64,000 nucleotides of DNA from Yoonia sp034652275 (GTDB lineage Bacteria > Pseudomonadota > Alphaproteobacteria > Rhodobacterales > Rhodobacteraceae). Under the pieces are notes generated by a model. It saw only the letters and a program-made list of their open reading frames with translations. It was not told the DNA's origin and ran no database searches. The stretch is from positions 434,001 through 498,000 of the forward strand of contig NZ_JAXIWG010000002.1 of assembly GCF_034652275.1 (NCBI RefSeq). Reading direction: 5' to 3'. Positions within the stretch are counted from its first letter, which is position 1. Each line of letters begins with the position of its first letter. Positions 1 to 8,666 of the stretch are shown piece by piece. The position numbers and the translations under genes were made by a program.

Positions 1-214
1 CCTTGCCACCCTCGGGCGTCACAAGGCCCGCAATCGCATAAAAACAGGTTGTCTTGCCCGAACCGTTCGGCCCCAGCAGTGCGACAACCTCGCCCCGGCC
101 CAAGCTGATCGACACGTCGCGGATTACCGGACGTTTGCGATAGCTTTTGCGCAGGCTGATGATCTGTAGCCCGACATCGCCCGCTTGCACGGTCAGGTTG
201 GGCGGCGGCGCCAT
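1..214 (-). CDS. lptB: LPS export ABC transporter ATP-binding protein LptB (partial, 3' end outside window)
   Basis: This is the N-terminal 71 residues of an ABC ATPase; the rest lies beyond the left edge. A Walker A motif, GPNGSGKTT, is visible at about residues 50-58. LptB is the cytoplasmic ATPase that powers LPS extraction by LptFG. The assignment rests on the ABC fold plus position: its ATG at 214 overlaps the stop of lptA as ATGA, and lptC follows upstream in the same operon. In many alphaproteobacteria LptB has an N-terminal extension like the proline-rich start seen here. Confidence is high for the family and good for LptB from context. Confidence 0.9.
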   Translation of the reverse strand, partial: MAPPPNLTVQAGDVGLQIISLRKSYRKRPVIRDVSISLGRGEVVALLGPNGSGKTTCFYAIAGLVTPEGGK

Positions 215-699
215 CAGTTGCCGCCCTGTTGCAGCACGGTCCGCACGCGCCCCTGAATCGTCGCCGTGCCATCGGTCACGTTGACGACCATGCTTTCGGC
301 CGAAATCACGGTTTCGCCTTGGCTGACCAACACGTCGCCGGTCAGTGTCAGCAGGCCGGTGGTGATATCGTAATCAGCGGTGTCGGCTTCGGCTGCGTCC
401 TGCGCGTTTGCAAGCAGCACATCGCCAGTGGCGACCAACCGCGCAATTTCATTGGTATCGCTGCCATAGACCACTTCGACCCGTGCCGCCGACATCCGCA
501 ATTCGCCCTGAATGATCAGAACCTCGCCTTCGAATACCGCGATGCCGGTGTCCTGATCGACCGACAACGTCTGCGATGTCACCTCGATCGCGGCATCGGG
601 ATCAACGACCATATTGCCCAGATCGATCCGGGTCTGGGCGCCGGCGGCCCCCGTGACAAACATCAAAAGGGTCGTGCAGAGGACGGAAAAACGAAACAC
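214..699 (-). CDS. lptA: LptA, periplasmic LPS transport protein
   Basis: The 161-residue product begins with a Sec signal peptide (about residues 1-21, ending AGA-Q) and continues as a single OstA/LptA beta-jellyroll domain. Repeated short strands with alternating hydrophobic residues run over residues 35-150. LptA forms the periplasmic bridge that carries LPS from the inner-membrane LptBFGC complex to LptD. The stop codon overlaps the lptB start (ATGA) and lptC ends 28 bases upstream, so the three are probably cotranscribed. The length matches the family. Confidence 0.92.
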   Translation of the reverse strand: MFRFSVLCTTLLMFVTGAAGAQTRIDLGNMVVDPDAAIEVTSQTLSVDQDTGIAVFEGEVLIIQGELRMSAARVEVVYGSDTNEIARLVATGDVLLANAQDAAEADTADYDITTGLLTLTGDVLVSQGETVISAESMVVNVTDGTATIQGRVRTVLQQGGN

Positions 700-727
700 T
701 TGGCGTATATCCTTTGCTACGGGTGCC

Positions 728-1327
728 CTACCCTTGGGGGGTGTATATCAGCCGGACCCCGTCGGTAAACAGCATCTGATGTCGAGTATTGGTGCTGTCG
801 TACCGGAATGTCACCTGTCCTGCAGTCAGATTTCCCATGGGTGCGCGGATTTCCAACAATCCGTCCGACACGGCCGTGCCCGTATCCAGCGTGACGGTCA
901 GGCCGCCTGTCTCCATCGTGTAGCCAGTCGAAGTCTGAAGCCGCACAAGGCCGGAAAACCGTGCGGTCCGCGCGCGCCCGTCGATTTCCCCTACGACACC
1001 TGTCACATCAAGCGTGCTGCCGCCGGGGTTATTCATCCGCATGCGCAGGTCATCGACGCCGGCAGTGTCGGGCTGGTCCGGCACAGGACGCGCGCTGCGC
1101 GCAGTGATCACGACGACCGCACCCGCATCGGTGACGCCCGAGAATTCGGGCGCCGACACCTGCTGCTCGCGCGCGAGTTCCACCACCCGTGCAAGGGAAA
1201 TATCGGTCCCGTCACTGGGGCCGCGGGCAAACAGGAACAATGTCGACAACAGCGCAAGCCCGCTGAGCGGCAACAGGATTTTGGCCCAGCCGACCCATTG
1301 CGAATACAGATTGTCGCCACTGCCCAT
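728..1327 (-). CDS. lptC: LptC, inner-membrane LPS export protein
   Basis: The 199-residue protein has one N-terminal membrane anchor (about residues 12-33, rich in Leu, Ala and Phe) followed by a periplasmic beta-rich LptC domain. LptC is bitopic and receives LPS from LptFG before handing it to LptA. It starts two bases after the kdsD stop and precedes lptA, the standard alphaproteobacterial order. Identification relies on topology, length and operon position; primary sequence in this family is poorly conserved. Confidence 0.88.
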   Translation of the reverse strand: MGSGDNLYSQWVGWAKILLPLSGLALLSTLFLFARGPSDGTDISLARVVELAREQQVSAPEFSGVTDAGAVVVITARSARPVPDQPDTAGVDDLRMRMNNPGGSTLDVTGVVGEIDGRARTARFSGLVRLQTSTGYTMETGGLTVTLDTGTAVSDGLLEIRAPMGNLTAGQVTFRYDSTNTRHQMLFTDGVRLIYTPQG

Positions 1328-1329
1328 GG

Positions 1330-2298
1330 TCAGATGATACCAGCGCGCAGGCAGTCATGGATATGCAAAATCCCCGCGACCTGCCCCGGATTGGCGGGAT
1401 CCAGCGCAAACAGGCAGGTGATCTTGCGGGTATTCATGATGTTGACGGCCTCTTCGGCAAGGGCATGAGGCGATACAGTTGTAGGGTTGACTGTCATCAC
1501 TTCGCCCGCGGTGTGATCCAGCAATCCGCGCATGTGGCGGCGCAGGTCGCCGTCCGTGACGATCCCGACCAGCGTGCCGTCATCGCCCAGCACGCCCGCA
1601 ACGCCGAACCCTTTCTGGGTAATCACCAGCAGGACATCGGACATTGGCGTGTTCACGCGCACCAGCGGGATCGCGTCATCGCGGTGCATCAGGTCCGCGA
1701 CCTTGGACAGTTGCGCGCCCAGCTTGCCGCCCGGATGGAAGTCGCGGAAGTTTTCGGGCGTAAAGGCGCGGTGTTCCATCAACGCGATGGCCAGCGCATC
1801 GCCCAGCGCCAGTGTCATCGTTGTTGAAATCGTCGGTACGATCCCGCGACCGCAGGCCTCGCCCAGTTGCGGCAGCACGATCCCGACATCGGCTTGCTGG
1901 ATCAGCGTGCTTTCGGCGCGGCTGGCGACACCGATCATCGGGATACCAAAACGGCGGGTATAGGCCACAAGATCAGCCAGTTCGGGGGTTTCACCCGAAT
2001 TCGACAATACCAGCACGACATCGCCACGCGTCATCATGCCCAGATCGCCATGGCTCGCCTCGGCGGGGTGGACGAAATGGGCGGGGGTGCCGGTGCTGGC
2101 AAAGGTTGCCGCGATCTTGCGTGCGATATGCCCCGATTTGCCCATGCCGGACACGATCACGCGGCCCTTGGCGTTCAGCAAAAGGGTGACGGCATCGCCA
2201 AAGCTGTGGTCGAGTGTGGATGACAGCGCGCGCAGCGCGTCCGCCTCTTGCAGGATGACCCGGCGTGCGGTGGACAGAAAGGGGACTGGATCGGCCAT
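1330..2298 (-). CDS. kdsD: D-arabinose 5-phosphate isomerase KdsD/KpsF
   Basis: This is a 322-residue KpsF/GutQ-family enzyme. An N-terminal SIS sugar isomerase domain (about residues 40-175) carries the SNSGET phosphosugar-binding motif, and two CBS repeats follow (about 200-320). It converts D-ribulose 5-phosphate to D-arabinose 5-phosphate, the first step toward Kdo for LPS, which fits the adjacent lpt genes. I chose the ATG at 2298 because it overlaps the stop of the upstream exonuclease gene as ATGA and gives the family length. A longer frame to 2373 would overlap that gene. Confidence 0.93.
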   Translation of the reverse strand: MADPVPFLSTARRVILQEADALRALSSTLDHSFGDAVTLLLNAKGRVIVSGMGKSGHIARKIAATFASTGTPAHFVHPAEASHGDLGMMTRGDVVLVLSNSGETPELADLVAYTRRFGIPMIGVASRAESTLIQQADVGIVLPQLGEACGRGIVPTISTTMTLALGDALAIALMEHRAFTPENFRDFHPGGKLGAQLSKVADLMHRDDAIPLVRVNTPMSDVLLVITQKGFGVAGVLGDDGTLVGIVTDGDLRRHMRGLLDHTAGEVMTVNPTTVSPHALAEEAVNIMNTRKITCLFALDPANPGQVAGILHIHDCLRAGII

Positions 2299-2909
2299 CA
2301 ATGTGTAAAGATATCGGTTTCGGGCCAGCCGTTCAGATCGAGTGCCGCGCGCGTCGGCAAGAAGTCGAAACAAGCCTGCGCGATGGCTGTCCGGTCCTCG
2401 CGTTGCAACAGGACATCGAAAGCAGCCTTGAGCTGGTGCAGATACAGCACGTCAGAGGCGGCATAATCCAGCTGCGCTGGCGTCAGTTTCGGTGCGCCCC
2501 AGTCGCTTTGCTGTTGATGCTTGGAAATGTCGATGCCCAGCATATCCTGCAACAGAACCTTCAGCCCGTGCCGGTCGGTATAGGTGCGCACCAGCTTGGA
2601 CGCGATCTTGGTGCAATAGACGGGGGCGGTGACGACACCGAAGGCGTTCAGCAGCGCCGCGATGTCGAACCGGCCAAAGTGGAACAGCTTGAGCACGTCA
2701 GGGTTGGTCAGCATGGCGCACAGGTTCGGCGCGCCGGTCTGCCCCTTGCTGACCTGCACAAGGTGGCAATCGCCGTCACCGCCTGACATCTGGATCAGGC
2801 ACAGCCGGTCACGATGCGGGTTCAGTCCCATCGTTTCGCAATCGATCGCAACAACCGGCCCCAGGTCCAGCCCGTCGGGCAGATCGTTGTGATAAAGAAA
2901 GTTGGCCAT
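2298..2909 (-). CDS. rnd: RNase D-like 3'-5' exonuclease (short form)
   Basis: The 203-residue protein holds only the DEDDy exonuclease fold. The first acidic pair lies in AIDCETMG (about residues 20-27), an FHFGRFD segment sits mid-protein, and the YAASDVLYL motif near residue 160 supplies Tyr and Asp ligands. The C-terminal HRDC domains of E. coli RNase D (about 375 aa) are absent, as is usual for the short alphaproteobacterial form. It probably trims RNA 3' ends, but the substrate cannot be read from sequence. The start at 2909 places the first motif near the N-terminus; the upstream extension overlaps the next gene. Confidence 0.87.
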   Translation of the reverse strand: MANFLYHNDLPDGLDLGPVVAIDCETMGLNPHRDRLCLIQMSGGDGDCHLVQVSKGQTGAPNLCAMLTNPDVLKLFHFGRFDIAALLNAFGVVTAPVYCTKIASKLVRTYTDRHGLKVLLQDMLGIDISKHQQQSDWGAPKLTPAQLDYAASDVLYLHQLKAAFDVLLQREDRTAIAQACFDFLPTRAALDLNGWPETDIFTH

Positions 2910-2964
2910 CTGTGTTCCAATCAACGGGTTTCGCCGTTCCAGATACGCAGAATGCCCGCAATGC

Positions 2965-4653
2965 TCAAGCTTCGTTGACCAAAGCCAGCCTATGATCGGC
3001 AATCGTGATGGGGCTATCTGCATGCAGGCAAAGCCAAAGCTCGAAGTCTTTCGGCGGCATCGGTCTTGCGAAACCGTAGCCTTGGCCAACCGCGCAGCCA
3101 CGGTCAAGCAGGTGCTGTGCCTGTCCGGTCTCTTCGATCCCTTCGGCGATGACATGCAGGCCCAGTTCCGCCGTCAATGCCAGAATCGCGCGCACGACGC
3201 TGTCGGCCCCTTGGTCCGGCAACGGGGCGATCAGCGATTTGTCCAGCTTGATCCCAGAAAGCGGCAATTGCGTCAGACGGCAAAGTGACGCGTAGCCTGT
3301 ACCGAAATCGTCCAGTTCCAGCGCGATCCCGCATTCGGAAAGGCTATCGATATTGATGGCGGCCATGTCGCCTGCACCGTCGATCAACGTGTTTTCCAGC
3401 ACCTCGACGATCACCTGATCGGGGCGCAGACCGGAATTGCGCAACCCCAGCAAGAAGCGTTCGATCAGGAAGGGGTCGGCGATCGTTTCAGGGGCCGCGT
3501 TCAGCGACAGGACCGGATGCCAGATGCCCTCTGTCTGCCATTTCATGGCCTGCGCCATCGCCGCCTGCCAGATCGCATGATCCATCTCGATGGTCATACC
3601 CGCCCTTTCTACCGCCGACAGAAACCTGTCTGGCGTCAACAATCCACGCGTCGGATGCCGCCACCTTGCCAGCACCTCGACCCCGTGCAGCGCCCCGTCG
3701 ATCAGGCGGATCTGCGGTTGAAACCAGGGTTCCAGTTCGCCATTTCGAATGGCATCGGGCACTTCCATCTGCAGCCGCTGGAGCTGGCCTGCCGTTGCGC
3801 GCAGTGCGGGTGTGAATTGTCGGGCGCGGTTCCCGCCTTCGTTTTTGGCGACCTGAAGCGCCATTGCCGCATCGGCAAGCACATCCAAGGGATCGGCCCG
3901 GTCTTTTTCCATCACCAGAAATCCGATACTGGCCCGGATTTTCAGGCGTCTGCCGCACACCTCGAACGGATCGGCAAGAGCGGCCATCACGCGACGCAGC
4001 ATCGGCGCGGGCGGTTCGTTGGTCATCATAGCGAATTCATCGCCGCCGATCCGGGCGACGATCTGGTCATCATCCACGCAGCCGCGCAGTGCCTTGCCGA
4101 CCGCGATCAGCAAGGCATCGCCGCTTTCGTGTCCGGCAGAGTCGTTGATCGACTTGAACCCGTCCAACCCGATGAACAGGAATGTCTGATCCGCCGCCGT
4201 TCCGTGTGCGAAACTTTCTGCCATGAATGCGATCAGGCGGCCGCGGTTGGGCAATCCGGTCAGAACATCGTGGTTTGTCAGATGCAACAATTGCACATTC
4301 GCCTGTTCAAGTTCGCGTTTTGAATCCAGCAGGCATGCGGTCTGGTCCTGCAACATGCGGATATGGGCCTGCACGGCCAGATGCGCGGGATAGAAAATGA
4401 ATGTCGCTTCTGCCAGCAAGACCAGCATCGCTGCGCCAAGGATCAGCCATTGCATCTGGCGCAGATGGGTCATTTCCTCGGCTGTGGCGGCGACGGCACT
4501 GCGCGCGAAAATCTGCTGGTTGACGATCGACATGATCACGAGCAGGCCCAGAATGATTATCAGCGCCAGAACATAGTGCAGCCAAAGCCGGTCGGGGCTG
4601 ACGCGCGTCAGGCGTGCCTTAAGGTGGTTCGAAACGTGCTGAAACATGATCAT
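2965..4653 (-). CDS. Membrane-bound GGDEF-EAL protein (diguanylate cyclase / c-di-GMP phosphodiesterase)
   Basis: The 562-residue product has two N-terminal membrane helices (about residues 25-50 and 70-95), a short coiled linker, a GGDEF domain and a C-terminal EAL domain. The GGDEF signature is intact, but an RxxD inhibitory site five residues before it is not visible. The EAL motif reads EVL; DDFGTGYASL, IKLDKSLI and the late AEGIEE glutamates are present, so phosphodiesterase activity is likely. It would make or degrade c-di-GMP at the inner membrane. The periplasmic stretch between the helices is very short, so no large sensor domain exists. Confidence 0.93.
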   Translation of the reverse strand: MIMFQHVSNHLKARLTRVSPDRLWLHYVLALIIILGLLVIMSIVNQQIFARSAVAATAEEMTHLRQMQWLILGAAMLVLLAEATFIFYPAHLAVQAHIRMLQDQTACLLDSKRELEQANVQLLHLTNHDVLTGLPNRGRLIAFMAESFAHGTAADQTFLFIGLDGFKSINDSAGHESGDALLIAVGKALRGCVDDDQIVARIGGDEFAMMTNEPPAPMLRRVMAALADPFEVCGRRLKIRASIGFLVMEKDRADPLDVLADAAMALQVAKNEGGNRARQFTPALRATAGQLQRLQMEVPDAIRNGELEPWFQPQIRLIDGALHGVEVLARWRHPTRGLLTPDRFLSAVERAGMTIEMDHAIWQAAMAQAMKWQTEGIWHPVLSLNAAPETIADPFLIERFLLGLRNSGLRPDQVIVEVLENTLIDGAGDMAAINIDSLSECGIALELDDFGTGYASLCRLTQLPLSGIKLDKSLIAPLPDQGADSVVRAILALTAELGLHVIAEGIEETGQAQHLLDRGCAVGQGYGFARPMPPKDFELWLCLHADSPITIADHRLALVNEA

Positions 4654-4734
4654 CCGACGAATCCCGCGGGTTTGGTCGGGTCAATCTGATCGAATTTGAT
4701 TAAGCTAGCGTTTAGCGGAAATGCGATCGGGTGA

Positions 4735-5325
4735 TCACAGCGCCTTCATCAGATCGTGGCAGCGGTTGGTATAGTCGTCGCGCACTTCCATTGGCGGTCG
4801 CAGGCGGATTGCAAAGGCTGTCAGCAAACCCGCATCCTGTTTGCCAAAGAATCTGTCCGCCTCGGCGCGGGAAAAACCGGCGATCTGCACCGCCTCCAGC
4901 CATGCGGACAGTTTGTCGGCCTTCTTGATCTGGCGCTTTATCTGGACCGGTAGTTGCGCGGGCAGCCCGAACCGCAGGTGGATCGCGGCCGTCAGGCGTT
5001 CGTCCAATGCGCCGTAGCCGGGGCCAACGGCTGCCTTGACCGGGCTGATCATGTCGCCGATCACATATTCGGGCGCGTCATGCAGCAGGGCGGCCAGATG
5101 CCAGCGCGGATCGGCTTTGGGGTTCTGCTGGATGAAGATATCGGTCACCAGCAGCGAATGTTCGGCCACAGTATAGGCGAAATCACCCTTCGTCTGCCCG
5201 TTCCAGCGCGCGACAAACGCAAGCCCATGGGCGATATCGCCGATTTCGATATCCATCGGCGTGGGGTCCAGCAGGTCAAGCCTGCGCCCCGACAACATCC
5301 GTTGCCATGCTCTTGGTTGCTTCAT
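4735..5325 (-). CDS. HD-domain phosphohydrolase, YfbR-like
   Basis: The 196-residue protein carries HD-superfamily metal ligands: an early His in TVAEHSLLV (about residues 46-54), an LLHDAPE motif near residue 85 and a later Asp in KKADKLSAW. The segment HDAPEYVIGDMISPVK is typical of the YfbR / 5'-deoxynucleotidase group, which removes phosphate from nucleoside monophosphates. Substrate is inferred from family only. It is divergent from ahcY, with about 115 bases between the two start codons. Confidence 0.8.
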   Translation of the reverse strand: MKQPRAWQRMLSGRRLDLLDPTPMDIEIGDIAHGLAFVARWNGQTKGDFAYTVAEHSLLVTDIFIQQNPKADPRWHLAALLHDAPEYVIGDMISPVKAAVGPGYGALDERLTAAIHLRFGLPAQLPVQIKRQIKKADKLSAWLEAVQIAGFSRAEADRFFGKQDAGLLTAFAIRLRPPMEVRDDYTNRCHDLMKAL

Positions 5326-5439
5326 CGCCGTTGCGCCTTAATTGAATATTGAGCGTTCTGCATAATACGCGACTTCGGATTGTGGCAACCCGGTCGCGAT
5401 GCTATGGGACCGCCAACCATTTTATATGAGAGAGATCGC

Positions 5440-6828
5440 ATGTCGCTGGATTACATCGTCAAGGATATCGCGCTGGCCGCCTATGGCCGCAAGGAACTGG
5501 ATATCGCCGAAACCGAAATGCCGGGCCTGATGGCACTGCGCGAAGAATATGGCGCGGCGAAACCGCTGTCCGGTGCACGCATCGTCGGATCGCTCCACAT
5601 GACGATCCAGACCGCCGTGCTGATCGAAACTCTGACCGCCCTTGGCGCCGATGTGCGCTGGGCGTCGTGCAACATCTTTTCCACGCAGGACCATGCCGCT
5701 GCTGCGATTGCCGCCGGTGGCACGCCCGTGTTTGCGATCAAGGGCCAGACGCTGGAAGAGCATTGGGACTATCTCGATAAATCCTTCCAGTTCCCCGAAG
5801 GCGCGAACATGATCCTTGATGATGGCGGCGATGCGACGCTTTACGTCCTGCTTGGCGCGCGCGCCGAAGCGGGCGAGGAAATCATCCCCGTTCCCCAGTC
5901 CGAGGAAGAAGAGGTCATCAAGGCCCAGATCAAGAAGCGTATGGCGCAAAGCCCCGGCTGGTTCACCAAAACCCGCGACGCGATCAAGGGCGTGTCCGAG
6001 GAAACAACGACCGGCGTGCATCGCCTGTATGATTTGCACAAGAAAGGGCAGCTGCCCTTCCCTGCGATCAACGTGAACGACAGCGTGACCAAGTCGAAGT
6101 TCGACAACAAATACGGCTGCAAGGAATCGCTGGTCGACGGTATCCGCCGCGCCACCGACACGATGATGGCTGGCAAGGTTGCTGTCGTTTGCGGCTACGG
6201 CGATGTGGGCAAAGGCTCTGCCGCATCGCTGCAAGGGGCCGGTGCCCGCGTCAAGGTGACCGAGGTCGATCCGATCTGCGCGCTGCAAGCCGCGATGGAC
6301 GGGTTCGAGGTCGTGCTGCTGGAGGATGTGGTCGACAGCGCCGACATCTTTATCACCACCACCGGCAACCGTGACGTGATCCGGATCGAGCATATGCGCG
6401 AGATGAAGGATATGGCGATTGTGGGTAATATCGGCCATTTCGACAACGAAATTCAGGTCGCCGCGTTGAAAAACCACAAGTGGACGAACATCAAAGAACA
6501 GGTCGACATGATCGAGATGCCGTCCGGCAACCGCTTGATCCTGTTGTCCGAAGGGCGTCTGCTGAACCTTGGCAACGCGACCGGCCATCCGTCGTTTGTG
6601 ATGTCGGCGTCGTTCACCAATCAGGTGCTGGCGCAGATCGAACTGTGGACCAAGGGCGAAGACTACCAGCCCGGCGTCTATATCCTGCCCAAGGCGCTGG
6701 ACGAAAAGGTCGCGCGCCTACACCTCAAGCGGATCGGCGTGAAGCTGACCGAACTGCGCAAGGATCAGGCGGATTACATCGGCGTCACCGTCGAAGGGCC
6801 GTTCAAGCCGGAACATTACCGCTACTGA
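5440..6828 (+). CDS. ahcY: Adenosylhomocysteinase
   Basis: This 462-residue enzyme hydrolyses S-adenosylhomocysteine to adenosine and homocysteine using tightly bound NAD, clearing the product inhibitor of methyltransferases. Visible are the substrate-binding N-terminal domain, the catalytic Lys/Asp region around NVNDSVTKSKFDNKYGC, the Rossmann motif VVCGYGDVGKG, and the C-terminal PEHYRY that completes the NAD site. The start at 5440 follows a GAGAG ribosome site 6-10 bases upstream and gives the conserved N-terminus; the frame extends upstream to 5380. A strong terminator follows at 6842-6873. Confidence 0.98.
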   Translation: MSLDYIVKDIALAAYGRKELDIAETEMPGLMALREEYGAAKPLSGARIVGSLHMTIQTAVLIETLTALGADVRWASCNIFSTQDHAAAAIAAGGTPVFAIKGQTLEEHWDYLDKSFQFPEGANMILDDGGDATLYVLLGARAEAGEEIIPVPQSEEEEVIKAQIKKRMAQSPGWFTKTRDAIKGVSEETTTGVHRLYDLHKKGQLPFPAINVNDSVTKSKFDNKYGCKESLVDGIRRATDTMMAGKVAVVCGYGDVGKGSAASLQGAGARVKVTEVDPICALQAAMDGFEVVLLEDVVDSADIFITTTGNRDVIRIEHMREMKDMAIVGNIGHFDNEIQVAALKNHKWTNIKEQVDMIEMPSGNRLILLSEGRLLNLGNATGHPSFVMSASFTNQVLAQIELWTKGEDYQPGVYILPKALDEKVARLHLKRIGVKLTELRKDQADYIGVTVEGPFKPEHYRY

Positions 6829-6841
6829 GCGCGGTCACTAA

Positions 6842-6873
6842 AAAGCCGCCGCTCCATCCGGGGCGGCGGCTTT
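6842..6873. terminator. Bidirectional rho-independent terminator between ahcY and the barrel gene
   Basis: An 11-bp perfect stem (6842-6852 with 6863-6873) is GC-rich inside and flanked by A on the left and T on the right. It can therefore end ahcY transcripts on the plus strand and transcripts of the convergent outer-membrane protein gene on the minus strand. Confidence 0.88.
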
Positions 6874-6901
6874 CTGCTGTCTGGGTCAAAGATACCAGCG
6901 G

Positions 6902-7468
6902 TCAGAATGTATAGCCGACCCGCAGACGCAGTGTCGTGACCTCGACGTTCAGCGCGTCATCATCGAATTCGTGGTAAAGAACTTCGGCACCGGCCAGCAG
7001 ATTGTCACCAAATTTCATATCATAGCCTGCCCCGATCAGATAGCCGACACCGTCCTCGACCGCGAAATTGCTGACAGGGCCCAGCCCGTCGGGCAGGACG
7101 GAATTGGTCGAGGCCCCGACGACACCCGCGACGCCGTAAACCAGACCGTTGCCGACAGGCGCACCGATCCGCGCCTTGAGCCGTGCTGTCGATTCCACCA
7201 GCACCAAGTCAGAGACATTGTAGTTCGTCGCGTCAAAATCGAATTCCGCACCATAGACGATGCCGCCGACCTGATAGTTGTAGCCCGCAAACAGACCCGT
7301 CGAACTGCCATCGCCGGGCAGCTTGAGGTCATCCAATGGTTTGACTGTGGCCTCGATATCCGACCCACCAAAGCTGATCCCGCCATAAGCGCCGGTCCAA
7401 TCCTGCGCCATGCTGGCAGCGGGGGTCAGGGCGATCGCAGCGACGGCCAGTATTTTATTCACTGTCAT
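6902..7468 (-). CDS. Small outer-membrane beta-barrel protein
   Basis: The 188-residue product has a Sec signal peptide (about residues 1-21, ending SMAQ-D). Alternating-pattern strands follow, including GAYGGISFGGS, GLFAGYNYQVGG and GVGYLIGAGYD, and the protein ends in the terminal Phe (RVGYTF) recognised by the BAM machinery. It resembles the 8-stranded OMP_b-brl / Omp25 type barrels common in alphaproteobacteria. No specific function can be read. Start 7468 is chosen because it begins the signal peptide; the open frame continues to 7546. It stands alone, convergent with ahcY. Confidence 0.85.
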   Translation of the reverse strand: MTVNKILAVAAIALTPAASMAQDWTGAYGGISFGGSDIEATVKPLDDLKLPGDGSSTGLFAGYNYQVGGIVYGAEFDFDATNYNVSDLVLVESTARLKARIGAPVGNGLVYGVAGVVGASTNSVLPDGLGPVSNFAVEDGVGYLIGAGYDMKFGDNLLAGAEVLYHEFDDDALNVEVTTLRLRVGYTF

Positions 7469-7738
7469 GTTCAATCCTCGTGTTGCACCTGGCGCGACCT
7501 GCGCCAACGAGGCAGACACGCGGGCACAACCGGCCGAGTTTCGCACGCTCGCGTTTTCGTGATGGCCGCCTTGCGGGCCGTTTGGGGGTCATCGGTCGCG
7601 CTGGACGGGGGGATCGCGGAATGTTTCTCTTCCAGCGCCTTTTTTCTTTACCGATTGCGTCAAGCCACCTTAACGTGCCTCCAGCGTGGCGTGGGGCCAA
7701 CGCATTTTAACAAGTGAACACACACGGGGGACAATCTC

Positions 7739-8080
7739 ATGGGTAAAAGAGACGATCTGATTGCGAAATACGCGGACGACCTCAAGAACAAATGCGGCAT
7801 GACGCCTGACATGGCCTTGCTGACCAAGGTGACCATCGGCTGCGGTCCTGCGATCTATAATGCGGATGCATCCACTGTTGCCGCGTCGCAACCCGCAGAG
7901 ATTGAAACCGTGAAAAACAATTTCCTGATCAAGAAGCTGGGTCTGAAGGACAGCCCCGAGCTTGACACCGCGATCAGTGCCGTCCTGACCACCTATGGCC
8001 AGTCGGAACGCAACAAGTATCGCGCTGTGGTCTATTATATGCTGACCAAGCATTTCGGCAAAGAAGCCGTCTACGCTTAA
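7739..8080 (+). CDS. DUF2853 family protein
   Basis: The 113-residue protein is hydrophilic, has no signal peptide or membrane segment, and matches the DUF2853 family by overall pattern: an N-terminal helix with YADDLKNK, a central GCGPAIYN and a C-terminal helix ending YMLTKHFGK. The function of the family is unknown; it is widespread in Rhodobacterales and other marine bacteria as a small cytoplasmic protein. The GGGGGA stretch just upstream of 7739 serves as ribosome site. It appears monocistronic, closed by the terminator at 8207-8240. Confidence 0.85.
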   Translation: MGKRDDLIAKYADDLKNKCGMTPDMALLTKVTIGCGPAIYNADASTVAASQPAEIETVKNNFLIKKLGLKDSPELDTAISAVLTTYGQSERNKYRAVVYYMLTKHFGKEAVYA

Positions 8081-8137
8081 AATTCGAGTTAAAATGTTAG
8101 CGCATTGCTTTTGGTAATGCCGCCGGATCGTGTTACC

Positions 8138-8168
8138 TTCAGGTCAGGCTAGTATGGCCGGACCTGAA
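8138..8168. repeat. Long inverted repeat downstream of the DUF2853 gene
   Basis: TTCAGGTC (8138-8145) pairs with GACCTGAA (8161-8168). Inside it GGC and GCC pair around a seven-base loop, so about 11 of 12 bases are paired. No T-tract follows, so it is not a classic terminator. A second, true terminator lies 40 bases further on. It could stabilise the DUF2853 mRNA 3' end. Confidence 0.6.
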
Positions 8169-8206
8169 ATTCGATTGCGTGTGGTGGCCAGGGAGCACGC
8201 GGGGTG

Positions 8207-8240
8207 AAAGAGGGTTCGGCGTGTGCCGGACCCTCTTTTT
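8207..8240 (+). terminator. Rho-independent terminator after the DUF2853 gene
   Basis: A 14-bp stem (8207-8220 with 8225-8238, one G-T wobble) with a GTGT loop runs into five T residues. It ends plus-strand transcription from the DUF2853 gene and sits just before the 3' end of the convergent EVE gene. Confidence 0.9.
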
Positions 8241-8246
8241 CATGGC

Positions 8247-8666
8247 TCAGGGTTGGGTTTCGCCCATCTCGCAGATGATTTGCCACTGCTCTGGGGTCAC
8301 GGGCTGCACCGACAGGCGCGAATTGTTTACCAGCACCATGTCCGACAGTCGCGGGTTTTGCTTGATCTGGTCCAGCGTGACAGGCTTGGTGAACGGCCGC
8401 ACCGCCCGGATATCGACGCAATCCCACCGCACATCATCGCTCGTGCTGTCGGGGTGGCTTTCGGCGCAGACCTCGACGATGCCGACTATCTCCAATCCGC
8501 TGCGTGAATGGTAAAAAAACCCCAGATCCCCGATTTTCATCGCACGCATATTGTTGCGCGCCTGATAGTTGCGCACGCCGCCCCATTCCTCGCCCGCGGC
8601 CCCTTTGGCTGTCTGATGGTCCCAGCCCCAGACATCGGGTTCGGATTTGAACAGCCAATAGGCCAT
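8247..8666 (-). CDS. EVE domain-containing protein
   Basis: The 139-residue protein is a single EVE (PUA-like) domain, recognised by the N-terminal WLFKSEPD, the WGGVRNYQARNNMR segment and the FYHSR motif. Family members bind modified nucleobases in DNA or RNA, and some act in modification-dependent restriction; eukaryotic thymocyte nuclear protein 1 is a relative. The ATG at 8666 overlaps the stop of the YciI gene (ATGA), which supports this start over Met codons at 8669 and 8687. Here it pairs with yciI in a two-gene unit; a specific target cannot be inferred. Confidence 0.9.
   Translation of the reverse strand: MAYWLFKSEPDVWGWDHQTAKGAAGEEWGGVRNYQARNNMRAMKIGDLGFFYHSRSGLEIVGIVEVCAESHPDSTSDDVRWDCVDIRAVRPFTKPVTLDQIKQNPRLSDMVLVNNSRLSVQPVTPEQWQIICEMGETQP

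Noticed and set aside
5326..5439. Possible SAH or SAM/SAH riboswitch upstream of ahcY
   Set aside because: A short CGGTC/GACCG stem exists, but I could not match the conserved core of either riboswitch class, and the leader is only about 110 bases with the divergent gene's start inside the limit.
7455..7710. Short open frames on both strands between the barrel gene and the DUF2853 gene
   Set aside because: They are Arg/Pro-rich shadows with no ribosome site and no recognisable domain.
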